Shown piece by piece: positions 1 through 7,413 of a stretch of DNA of 8,045 bases. Below the pieces are notes generated by a model. The model made no database searches. It had not been told where the DNA came from and was given only the letters and a program-made list of their open reading frames with translations. Position 1 is the stretch's first letter, and every line of letters begins with the position of its first letter. The position numbers were made by a program, and so were the translations under genes. The DNA is taken from positions 1 through 8,045 of the forward strand of contig CALABZ010000267.1 in assembly GCA_937888615.1 (NCBI GenBank), written 5' to 3'. Origin of the DNA: an uncultured Lentisphaeria bacterium. Its GTDB lineage: Bacteria; Verrucomicrobiota; Lentisphaeria; Victivallales; Victivallaceae.

Positions 1-127
1 ACTTGTTTTATAGAGCAAATCTTCGAGCTTCAGGCCTACCAACCGTCACGGCGGTTATGCCAACTGCGGTTTCGTCGACGGTCATGTCTCCGCGCTGAAG
101 CTCGAAGATTTGCTCTATAAAACAAGT
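1..127. repeat. Perfect 33-bp inverted repeat with 61-bp spacer
   Basis: Bases 1-33 are the exact reverse complement of bases 95-127, with spacer 34-94; pairing stops at base 34 against base 94. The right arm is in frame inside the pseudopilin-like tail and encodes part of its C-terminus. The left arm makes no sense in that frame and has a TAG at 11-13, so it interrupts the expected upstream coding sequence. The outer end of the left arm coincides with base 1 of the window. A fold-back assembly or library chimera at a contig end is the simplest reading. A real hairpin or invertible segment is possible but less likely. Confidence 0.95.
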
Positions 128-199
128 ACCAACACCGCACCGATCAATAAATATTTCGGTTATTCCTATAAAGACGCCAGCTATCTTACAGGAGAATAA
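35..199 (+). CDS. Pseudopilin-like H-x9-DG protein, C-terminal fragment (5' end missing)
   Basis: This is the last 54 codons of a type II secretion pseudopilin-like protein of the DUF1559/H-x9-DG class, ending at TAA 197-199. The diagnostic motif is exact: His (codon 47-49), nine residues, then Asp-Gly, in the context RHGGYANCGFVDGHVSAL. In these families the motif lies near the C-terminus, after an N-terminal prepilin helix that is not present here. Upstream of about base 35 the frame runs into the left arm of an inverted repeat with an in-frame stop, so the true 5' part is outside or lost in assembly. The 816-residue glycosidase gene starts 6 bp after the stop, and its ribosome binding site lies inside this gene's end, which suggests co-transcription. 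A structural role at the cell envelope is inferred from the family only. Confidence 0.8.
   Translation, partial: PTNRHGGYANCGFVDGHVSALKLEDLLYKTSTNTAPINKYFGYSYKDASYLTGE
190..194 (+). promoter_or_regulatory. Ribosome binding site for the DUF4091/GH123-like gene
   Basis: AGGAG lies 11 bases before the ATG at 206, inside the last codons of the pseudopilin-like gene. It supports the chosen start and points to coupled translation of the two genes. Confidence 0.7.
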
Positions 200-205
200 T
201 TCACC

Positions 206-2656
206 ATGTCTATATTCAGAACCCTGCTGCCGCTTCTGCTGTTCACAATGTCCCTGGCATATGCCGGGTCCAATCTGGTGATCGGACGCCAGTTCGACCA
301 CTGGAGCACCCCTTTCGAAGTCCTTGACCAACCCAAAGGCGCTTATGGCGAGTACCGCCGTGCCGATGCGGCCTTCCATCACGCGGCGGCCCGGACCGCA
401 CTTCGTTTTGCCGGAGACATGCTGGAAATCAAATTCCGCTGCCCGGTTCCGCCCGGCATGAAATTAAATACCGACGCGGCCTCGCCGTGCCAGAAAGGCG
501 AGTATGTCGAGGCATTCCTCTCGCCCTCCCCGGATTCGTTTCCGTATTTTTATTATGCGGTAAATGTCAACGGAAAGAAAACGGCTAAGAAATTCACCGC
601 TATCGGCCTTAATACGCCGGACTGGCGCAGTCGCTTCGAGGCGGAGGTCAAGCTCATTCCGGAGGGATACGAGGTCGTTATGAAAATCCCGTATCGTGAG
701 CTTGAGATTTCAAATCCCAGAGCGGGACAGCTTTTTCGCGGCAACTTTACCCGTTGCGGCGACACGACGGGAGGGCTTTCCACCTGGGCGCCGGTGGGGC
801 GTAATTTTCATTCTCCATCCTGTTTCGGACAACTGATTTCCGGCAGTCTTCAGGCCTGGCTGCAACAGCGTCTGCTGGTCGCTGGAAACCGTTTGGCGGC
901 AATTAACAGTACGAACGGCGAGCTCCGTAAAACCATCGAACGCCGAATCGCCCGGTTGCGGGACACGGTCGCTACCTTGAATAACGATCCCGATTCGTTC
1001 CCCGAGATTGAAAAGGCCCTCGTTCAATTGGATTTCGAATTCGCCAAACTGAAATACGGGCGCAATCTCCTGGTCTGGCAAACCGCACCATGGGAAAATG
1101 ATTTCACGTTTTCCTCCGATACCGCACCGCTTGAGAAAATCCACATCACCGTACCGGCGAACGGGCAAACGTATTTCGGCTTTGCGCTGACGAACCTGAG
1201 CGACACGCCGTACCTGGGGCGCATCAAATGGTTCTCGAAGTACAGCCCCTATTCATTCAACGGTGCGGGAAATCCGCCCTATGACAACCGGCTTGAATTA
1301 TTTGAAATGCTCGAACTGTGCAATTTCAACCATATGCCGGTCTTTGATCCGCTGATCCCGTTGCCGCTGGGTTCCGTCGTCCGTGTTCCGGCACAGAGCA
1401 CCACTCCGCTGCTGATGCACATTAACGCCGTGAACTGGAAACCCGGGAAATACTCCGGCCAACTCGCGGTAAAAACTTCCCGACCTGAATTTGAGACCAC
1501 CCTTATTCCGCTGGAAATTACGGTTTCACCCGTTGATGTGTCCGGCTGCGAACCGGATGTCGTCTACTATTCCTACACGTTTCACCGCTGGAACAACGAC
1601 AAAAACCGGGCCTTGCTCAAGCTTTACGCGGATCACGGCGCCAATGCCATTCTCTTCCAATTATCCGACAGCGCCCCGTTTAACCATGTTTATCCCCAGC
1701 TCGACGAAGCGGGCAATGCGGATCTCGGCTCCATTGATATGGAACAGTTTGACTCGGTGATAGACCGCGCCATCGCCGCGGGATTTCCGCGTCAGCGGCT
1801 GAAACTGATATTCGACCTCGGCGGCCCCGGCCAGGCTCTGCGGCGAAACCATAAACAGCCCCCCTTCGCCATGGATTCGGAGGTTTTCGAAAAGGCCATG
1901 GGTGACACGCTTCATTTCTGGTACAAACATTGGCAGGAAAAGTACGGAATCACACCCGACCGGATCTTTCTCATGCCGAAAGATGAAGCCGAAGGCGACG
2001 TGGATGATCCCGCGTCCTCCATTGCCCAGTCGCTCGCATTTGCCCGGATGCTGAAAAAAATCGACCCCGCCTTCCGTACCTGGACCAACAGCATCATGCT
2101 GTATAACACCTCAAAAGAACAATTGCTGAAGAACCTGCGTGCCCAGGTCCAATATTTCGACGTTCTCTGCCCGCTGCGCTGGAATATCCCCCGGGAAACG
2201 TTTGACATATGGAAAGGCAAGGAGTTATGGAGTTACCTGGTGCTCAGCAACAACACGGCTCCCGCCGTCTACCGGCGCATGTTCTGGCAGAACTTCCGTG
2301 ACGGAATGACTCCGATCGCCACGTTCTGGCATATGGAGGAACAGGCCGGAGGCGATGGTTTCGAATTCTTCATCGGCTGGCCGAACGGCATCCGCAGCAA
2401 CTACGGCGCGGTGTATAGCGACATCACCAATGGAACCGTATTGAGTTCCCGGAGGCTGGAGGCTCATTCCCTCGGGGTTCAGGATTACAAACTGATGGAG
2501 TTCTGCCGCCGAAAACTGGCCGAACACCCCGATCCCGAAATATGCCGCCAGTTTAACGCGATTATCAAAGAGGCGGCTTCAGCCAATAAAATGAGTGAGA
2601 TTGATGCGGGACGAAAGGGACTGGAAACCCTGGCCGGGCAATTGGTGGCACACTGA
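206..2656 (+). CDS. Exported GH123-like/DUF4091 glycoside hydrolase with N-terminal CBM9-like domain
   Basis: This 816-residue protein is probably a glycosidase acting outside the cytoplasm. Residues 1-20 form a signal peptide (hydrophobic LLPLLLF core, likely cleavage after AYA). Residues about 30-210 resemble a CBM9/DOMON-like beta-sandwich. About 225-280 is a charged, probably helical linker. About 310-445 looks like a second beta-sandwich ending in PLEITVSPVDV. About 450-775 matches a DUF4091/GH123-type (beta/alpha)8 barrel: an adjacent Asp593-Glu594 pair in MPKDEAEGD is where this superfamily carries its catalytic Asp-Glu, and the stretch SSRRLEAHSLGVQDYKLM at about 746-763 matches the family's closing S-x-R-x-E-A-x-x-x-G-x-x-D-Y signature. 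Known GH123 enzymes are beta-N-acetylgalactosaminidases using substrate-assisted catalysis, but DUF4091 relatives are broad, so the substrate is not assigned. The ATG is supported by the signal peptide and an AGGAG site. It converges with the minus-strand operon across 44 bp. Confidence 0.85.
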   Translation: MSIFRTLLPLLLFTMSLAYAGSNLVIGRQFDHWSTPFEVLDQPKGAYGEYRRADAAFHHAAARTALRFAGDMLEIKFRCPVPPGMKLNTDAASPCQKGEYVEAFLSPSPDSFPYFYYAVNVNGKKTAKKFTAIGLNTPDWRSRFEAEVKLIPEGYEVVMKIPYRELEISNPRAGQLFRGNFTRCGDTTGGLSTWAPVGRNFHSPSCFGQLISGSLQAWLQQRLLVAGNRLAAINSTNGELRKTIERRIARLRDTVATLNNDPDSFPEIEKALVQLDFEFAKLKYGRNLLVWQTAPWENDFTFSSDTAPLEKIHITVPANGQTYFGFALTNLSDTPYLGRIKWFSKYSPYSFNGAGNPPYDNRLELFEMLELCNFNHMPVFDPLIPLPLGSVVRVPAQSTTPLLMHINAVNWKPGKYSGQLAVKTSRPEFETTLIPLEITVSPVDVSGCEPDVVYYSYTFHRWNNDKNRALLKLYADHGANAILFQLSDSAPFNHVYPQLDEAGNADLGSIDMEQFDSVIDRAIAAGFPRQRLKLIFDLGGPGQALRRNHKQPPFAMDSEVFEKAMGDTLHFWYKHWQEKYGITPDRIFLMPKDEAEGDVDDPASSIAQSLAFARMLKKIDPAFRTWTNSIMLYNTSKEQLLKNLRAQVQYFDVLCPLRWNIPRETFDIWKGKELWSYLVLSNNTAPAVYRRMFWQNFRDGMTPIATFWHMEEQAGGDGFEFFIGWPNGIRSNYGAVYSDITNGTVLSSRRLEAHSLGVQDYKLMEFCRRKLAEHPDPEICRQFNAIIKEAASANKMSEIDAGRKGLETLAGQLVAH

Positions 2657-2700
2657 TAATCCTACTCGAAACCTCCCCCCCGATAAAGTGGGGAACGCTT

Positions 2701-3090
2701 TCAGTTCTCCAATTTGAACAAAGCCGTTTCCGGCCCTTTCATCATGATTGAGATCGTCCGGGCATCGTACCAGGTTTGACCGGAAAACAACTCGGTTATC
2801 CGGACGCATGGCGTGGGGAAATGCACCGTCAGTTCTTCCGTACACGCCGTATGCAGCGACACAAATTTATTGTTCGCGCAAATCGGCCTCGGCACTTCGG
2901 TGTAGAGGTGACATCCGGCGGTCACGGCCAATTCCCGGATCATTTCAGGGGTCAATACGGAAGGGTCATGCAGATAGATAGATTTCCAGGCGGACATTGG
3001 CACCGTATGGATTCCCGGCGCGGCAAAGGGCGTTCCGCAGACGGCCTGAACATTCGATTCGTCGTACCGCCCCTCGTCATTGATGATGCC
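2701..3090 (-). pseudogene. Displaced C-terminal segment of the frameshifted GH42-like gene
   Basis: This is the out-of-frame continuation of the GH42-like gene that stops at 3077. It contributes about 129 residues starting GIINDEGRYDES and ending TALFKLEN at TGA 2701-2703. The first part continues the Rossmann-like 'trimerisation' domain. The last about 50 residues (from LTVHFP through ITELFSG to the end) resemble the small C-terminal beta-domain of GH42-type proteins. The 892-residue neighbour has the matching arrangement in one frame: ADGIIQEDG in the middle domain and LTDLFSG near its end. An open frame extends back to an ATG at 3144, but residues before the Gly encoded at 3088-3090 merely overlap the upstream frame and look non-native. 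No separate ribosome binding site was recognised, so independent expression is unlikely. Confidence 0.8.
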
Positions 3091-4687
3091 CATAAAGCCA
3101 CAAAACACTGCGTCCACCGCCGAAAACCTTCTGATAGGCCTCACGCAACCTGAACGGATGACAGAACACGATCAATTTAAACCGTTTCAGGTCCATCCGT
3201 TCCAGATTTGCCACGGAAGCGACCGAGTAAGCCAGCCCGGACCGGCTCAGCGCCTGCAGGGCACAGCGCCGGAATGAACCGCAGCGACAATCCATATCAT
3301 TGAGCAGATAGAGATTTTCCGGGTCTTCGACCATAAGCACGTCGGAAACGTCATCGCATGTCGCAAGAGATTCGGCATCCCACAGTTCTTTCATTTTTTT
3401 CAGGTTGTCGAATACCGCCTTCCCTTCATAAAAGCCGCCCCACATATCAAACCACCAGAGCGAATCCTGATGAATCAGGCAATAAGCGGTATCGCGCCGC
3501 ATACCGGCGATGATATCGTCTTCGGACCTCCATACGCCATCGGCAGCCATCACAAATTTTTTGGCAAGCTCCCTGGAATCCGTGTGATCACTCCATTCCT
3601 GCTGATCCGCCGCCGGTTGCGAGGGGTCCGGCAGTTCGATATAATCCGCCAGGCGGCGATTGCCGGTGCCGGTACGCTGATCCATTTCCTGAAGCATTCT
3701 CTTGCCATTGATCCGGATGGATTCGTGGACGGTCATGCTGGTGGTGCCGTGTCCCATGCCGCGCCCGACGTAACTGACCGGAGCCATGATGAAATCCAAT
3801 TCCGGGACGGCCAGCAGTTTTTCATATTCCAGGTGGCCGCCGGATACCAGCATCCACTGCCCCACCCCGTAGCCGAAAAACATCCCTAGTTCCACTTCGG
3901 GACGGATGATCTTGCGGCTTTCCTCCAGAAAAAAGCGGGCGCTTTCTACATTCGATTCATTGCAAAAACGCCAATAATCCATTACCTCCTGCTCGTGAAA
4001 CGGCTCCCGCAAAAGTCCAGGCCCCTCCGGAAACAAATCCTCATAGCATCCGGTAGGATCAATACCATTATAATAAGACGTGCAATCGGTCTGTCCGGTT
4101 ATGAAATCGTGCGAGGCGTGATCGCGCCGCAGCCGTCCGGGAATATCAACCGGGAGCAGGCCTTTCCGCCGCCGCCAACGCTGCCAGGCGGCCAGACGGT
4201 AGACGCTTTCCTCGCCCCGGCTGCGGTCATGCCACTCCGTGGCTCCGCCCGCGCCCAGGATATAGGCGACGATATGATCCGGGTATTCTTTCTCCGCACA
4301 TTCCAATAAAACACGGAGATACGCCGCCGTGTCGTTACGCCAGGTTTCCGCCTGGGCGATCTTGCCCAATTCATAAAATGAATCGTAGCGAACGCCAAAC
4401 GCGCCCAGGTAGCGGGTCCACCAATGCGGCGTGTTCAAATCGATTACGCACATCAGCCGGGCGTCCGGGACTGCGTTCAGGATATCATCCGTCTGCCGCC
4501 GAAAGGCCGAAAGGTCATAGACCTGATTCCATTTCCATACCGGCGGATATTTGGTATAGGGCTCCCCCAGCGAATTCACGGTGTTGGATACCATATAACA
4601 GAACGTATCAATGCCGCATTCACGGAATTTTTTCATGGTTTCCAGTTCAGGCCAGAACGACCGGTAGGCAAAATAAAGATTCTTCAT
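3077..4687 (-). CDS. Cytoplasmic GH42-like beta-galactosidase-type protein, frameshifted near C-terminus
   Basis: This is a 536-residue product, expected to be about 662 residues if the frame is restored with 2701-3090. It resembles GH42-type (clan GH-A) retaining glycosidases. The barrel spans about residues 1-380. Glu151 in the segment GAGGATEWHD fits the acid/base, and Glu334 in KRMLQEMDQRT fits the nucleophile; the E-x-D-x-R-T pattern is typical of this group. An aromatic WWFDMWGGFY motif follows at about 411-420. From about 440 a Rossmann-like 'trimerisation' domain runs into the conserved WLYG motif, where the frame breaks and ends after three aberrant residues. There is no signal peptide, so it is probably cytoplasmic and acts on imported oligosaccharide. 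I chose the ATG at 4687 (weak AAGTGA site 5 bases upstream). An upstream TTG at 4723, overlapping the preceding stop, would add 12 residues but has no visible ribosome binding site. It is third in the minus-strand operon. Exact substrate unknown. Confidence 0.78.
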   Translation of the reverse strand: MKNLYFAYRSFWPELETMKKFRECGIDTFCYMVSNTVNSLGEPYTKYPPVWKWNQVYDLSAFRRQTDDILNAVPDARLMCVIDLNTPHWWTRYLGAFGVRYDSFYELGKIAQAETWRNDTAAYLRVLLECAEKEYPDHIVAYILGAGGATEWHDRSRGEESVYRLAAWQRWRRRKGLLPVDIPGRLRRDHASHDFITGQTDCTSYYNGIDPTGCYEDLFPEGPGLLREPFHEQEVMDYWRFCNESNVESARFFLEESRKIIRPEVELGMFFGYGVGQWMLVSGGHLEYEKLLAVPELDFIMAPVSYVGRGMGHGTTSMTVHESIRINGKRMLQEMDQRTGTGNRRLADYIELPDPSQPAADQQEWSDHTDSRELAKKFVMAADGVWRSEDDIIAGMRRDTAYCLIHQDSLWWFDMWGGFYEGKAVFDNLKKMKELWDAESLATCDDVSDVLMVEDPENLYLLNDMDCRCGSFRRCALQALSRSGLAYSVASVANLERMDLKRFKLIVFCHPFRLREAYQKVFGGGRSVLWLYGHHQ

Positions 4688-4719
4688 AATGTTCACTTGT
4701 TGCGAAAACGGATATTTTT

Positions 4720-7398
4720 TCAATGCCGGATACGGTCGCGGGAAAACAGGTACGTTTGTTTTTCGCGAACCGGAATGGCGTGGCTGCGCGCCGCCGGATA
4801 AACGGTTCCCGAAAAGAGATCGGTCAACGTTTCCTCATCCGGAAAATTCAGGGTGATGGTCCCCCCCTGCGCGGTATGCAGTGCGATATAGGACGCATTC
4901 ATCATCAGCAGGGCCGTGGCATCCGTATATTGAAATGCGCCCGACGTTTTAAGCGCCAGCCGCATCAAGGGCGGCGTCAGGTTTCCCGAGGTACTGTAAA
5001 TAACCGTATGGGTGGGTGTCCGGCGCATAACCGCCCCCGGCGAACCGTCGTTCCGGCGCGCCAGCACGATAGTACCGGGTGATTCGCCAATCCGAATCGA
5101 CGGTTCGTATTTCCAGTCCGCGGCCGCCACGGCGCAGGCGTCATAATTCGCCGATTTCAGTGTTCCGATTTCGCTTTTTTCAGGAATGCCGGTGAGTTGG
5201 GCCATTTGCGGCGTCGCCGCCATTTTCCAATCATCGGCGGTTGGAGACAGACTCAATTTCAGCCCGGTCAGACGGGCAAGCATACCGGCGGAAAAAGCAC
5301 CGTCCTCCTGAATGATACCGTCCGCCCAGAGAAATATCGCGGTACGCCCATCCTTGAAAACCCGATCCTGAATCATTTGCTGCTGCACCGCCGAAAAATG
5401 CCAGGTATGATAAAAGATATAAACCCGATAAGGCGGCAGTTTATCAATCTGGTCCAGAAAAATCATATCGAACGGGGCTCCGCCGCGTTGCCAGACATGT
5501 TTGGTGAAGTCAAACAAAGAAAAATAGCGACTGGGATCCGTCTGCCGGTTATCACTGCCCAGATACAGGCGCATCCTCGGGTCAAGCACGATCGCGACCT
5601 CGGCCGCCGAGGAGCGGTCCCGGGCAAACGCCTCCCGCAAAATATCCTCCTGCCTGCGGTATTCCGCCAACAGTTCCGGTTGGTCGTACCGGTAATCCAT
5701 TTGCCAGAGGTACGGGATCATGTTGTACGTCAAGGCATTGACAAAAACCCGGCGCTGCAGTTGAATGGTACGGGGCAGGTCCGGGGTTCTGCCGTAGCCG
5801 ATATTCGGTGAGGACAAATGCGTCCGAACGTCATTCTGAATAAAAATCGTTTTTTTGTATTCAAGCAATCCGCGGGAAGGAATCACCGGCACTCCCGCGC
5901 CATCGCCGAGTTGTCGTCCCGGATACGGCTCCTGAACATCAAAATAATCGAAATTGGGATCTTCCAGCAATGGCGGAAGCCACCCGGAATCCTCCCCCAG
6001 TTTGTACCATTTCTCGTTCCAGCCATAATTTCCCATGAAATCTCCGGTCCGGGCTCCGACCAGGGCACGTCCCCGGGTTGCCTCCTTTATGACGGCCGCA
6101 ACATTCGAAAAAACCTGCCGAAACTGGGAGGCAATCAATTCCCGGGTATCCAGAAAGCGTTGATTCTTTGCCGGTTCAAGGATCAAACCGGCCGGAGTGC
6201 CGTCAGTCCACGGCATAGCGGTGTCCAGGGTGACCTGCCGGTCGCGCCAGGCTTTCCGCAGGGCCTCATCCGTCCGATATTTCTCTCGCAGGAAATTCCG
6301 GAAATCGTCGCGTACCCTCCGGTTCGTATGCGGCACCATAAAGTTGCAATCCATGGAACTGCCGTTAAAAAGCTCATAACCGATCACCGATTTTCCCCAA
6401 TTCGAGGACTGCACGTGCGCGACCAGTTGGCGCAAAATCTTCCGCTGCTGTTCCTGCCATGCGGACGAGAGATAGTCGGGAATGCCCTTGGGGCCCGCAT
6501 AACGGGGCGATTTTTCGTTGTCGACCTCCGGGTTGGCCTCTTGCGGATGTTCGTCAGTCCACCATTTCGCCCCGTCCAACGCCAGCATCAAAATGATTTT
6601 CGCATCCGGCCGGACCTTCAGTACTCGAGCGGCCTGTGTATCGATGTAGCTCCAGTCATATTCATCTTCCGCCAGCCAGGAGCTCGGATACAACCGGGTC
6701 AGACGGTTTTCACCGACTGCAAATGGAATTGCGGCCAGGGGATAATTCAGCCCGTTCAGGACGTCGTTCAAATATTTGTCCGATACATTGTGATAACAGA
6801 TATGCGACCACATTTGACCGGATATCGGCTTGTCATCGACAAAAAGCGTCATAGCACCGTTATGCGGCTTCAATTCAGCTTTATGTCGCGGGGGGACTTT
6901 CAGTATTTCGTCGGCGTTCAAGGCGTTTTTTTCATGCCGCCGCCAGACCGAAAGTTCTTTTATCCGCACCGCGGCACCCGGGCCTTTTCCGGCAAAATTC
7001 AGCCAGACAGCCGACAATACCTGACCGCCGATATTCTGCAATCCCCATGTCGCTTCGTAAACGCCATTTTCGAAATGTTCCTTATCGGGAGCCGGTAAAA
7101 CCTTGCCGCCATAAAGCTGCAGGGTGAATGCGGGAGCGGCGTTCTTGACTTCCGCCTTCAGCAAAATCCGCCCATTCCCGGGTAATTTGATCTGTCCGGC
7201 GTTCCAGTGGCCTTTCCAGTGACCAGCGGGATTGTTCAGGGTTACAGCGGTATTATCAATGGTCACGCCTTCTTTCAGACTGCTCGAAAGCGGTGGTTTC
7301 CGCAAATCCATCGCGCCGATATTCGACTCCTCGGCGGCACGGCACACAGGCAGTGTCAATATACTCATAATCAATACGCACAATTTAAGTGTTTTCAT
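4720..7398 (-). CDS. Exported GH42-like glycoside hydrolase homologue with altered catalytic residues
   Basis: This is an 892-residue protein. Residues 1-21 form a signal peptide (likely cleavage after CRA). About 30-160 is a beta-rich, possibly carbohydrate-binding domain. About 175-580 is a GH42-like barrel. About 595-750 is a Rossmann-like 'trimerisation' domain with FLWADGIIQEDG near 688-699, and about 815-892 is a C-terminal beta-domain with LTDLFSG. Aligned by eye with its neighbour at 3077-4687, the acid/base segment GYELFNGSSMDC has Asp350 in place of Glu, and the nucleophile segment FIQNDVRTHL has Gln521 in place of Glu, while the flanking D-x-R-T is kept. It may be an inactive, binding-only relative, or use another carboxylate such as Glu342 or Glu490 (QEPYPGR). 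The reading frame is intact. The gene follows the pseudopilin-like gene by 15 bp and precedes the cytoplasmic GH42-like gene by 32 bp, so an operon is likely. Confidence 0.82.
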   Translation of the reverse strand: MKTLKLCVLIMSILTLPVCRAAEESNIGAMDLRKPPLSSSLKEGVTIDNTAVTLNNPAGHWKGHWNAGQIKLPGNGRILLKAEVKNAAPAFTLQLYGGKVLPAPDKEHFENGVYEATWGLQNIGGQVLSAVWLNFAGKGPGAAVRIKELSVWRRHEKNALNADEILKVPPRHKAELKPHNGAMTLFVDDKPISGQMWSHICYHNVSDKYLNDVLNGLNYPLAAIPFAVGENRLTRLYPSSWLAEDEYDWSYIDTQAARVLKVRPDAKIILMLALDGAKWWTDEHPQEANPEVDNEKSPRYAGPKGIPDYLSSAWQEQQRKILRQLVAHVQSSNWGKSVIGYELFNGSSMDCNFMVPHTNRRVRDDFRNFLREKYRTDEALRKAWRDRQVTLDTAMPWTDGTPAGLILEPAKNQRFLDTRELIASQFRQVFSNVAAVIKEATRGRALVGARTGDFMGNYGWNEKWYKLGEDSGWLPPLLEDPNFDYFDVQEPYPGRQLGDGAGVPVIPSRGLLEYKKTIFIQNDVRTHLSSPNIGYGRTPDLPRTIQLQRRVFVNALTYNMIPYLWQMDYRYDQPELLAEYRRQEDILREAFARDRSSAAEVAIVLDPRMRLYLGSDNRQTDPSRYFSLFDFTKHVWQRGGAPFDMIFLDQIDKLPPYRVYIFYHTWHFSAVQQQMIQDRVFKDGRTAIFLWADGIIQEDGAFSAGMLARLTGLKLSLSPTADDWKMAATPQMAQLTGIPEKSEIGTLKSANYDACAVAAADWKYEPSIRIGESPGTIVLARRNDGSPGAVMRRTPTHTVIYSTSGNLTPPLMRLALKTSGAFQYTDATALLMMNASYIALHTAQGGTITLNFPDEETLTDLFSGTVYPAARSHAIPVREKQTYLFSRDRIRH

Positions 7399-7406
7399 TA
7401 CTGGAA

Positions 7407-7413
7407 CCTTTCT
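7407..7413 (-). promoter_or_regulatory. Ribosome binding site for the 892-residue GH42-like gene
   Basis: On the minus strand AGAAAGG directly follows the stop codon of the pseudopilin-like gene and lies 8 bases before the ATG at 7398. This supports the start, which also opens a clear signal peptide, and fits translation as part of one operon. Confidence 0.65.

Noticed and set aside
1..127. Inverted repeat as an insertion-sequence end or a transcription terminator
   Set aside because: There is no transposase, target duplication or T-run. The right arm is protein-coding and a 61-bp loop is too long for an intrinsic terminator.
8..382. Minus-strand open frame of 124 residues at the left edge
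   Set aside because: It is antisense to the pseudopilin tail and the signal-peptide region of the 816-residue gene, and reads through the inverted repeat. Its translation shows no recognisable domain.
2674..2694. Possible terminator in the convergent gap: TCCCC / GGGGA with an 11-base loop
   Set aside because: The stem is only 5 bp and there is no T-run on either side. It could contribute to termination, but the sequence does not support calling it.
4688..4723. TTG start at 4723 for the cytoplasmic GH42-like gene, overlapping the TGA of the preceding gene
   Set aside because: The 12 extra residues resemble nothing in the family and no ribosome binding site precedes the TTG. The ATG at 4687 begins directly at the first family-like segment.
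5197..7098. Two long plus-strand open frames (5197-5811 and 5818-7098), nearly continuous, opposite the 892-residue gene
   Set aside because: They lie in exact antisense codon register to a convincing gene, where a long open frame only needs the sense strand to avoid TTA, CTA and TCA codons. The translations are rich in Arg, Gln, Pro and His, show no domain or signal peptide, and have no evident ribosome binding site.
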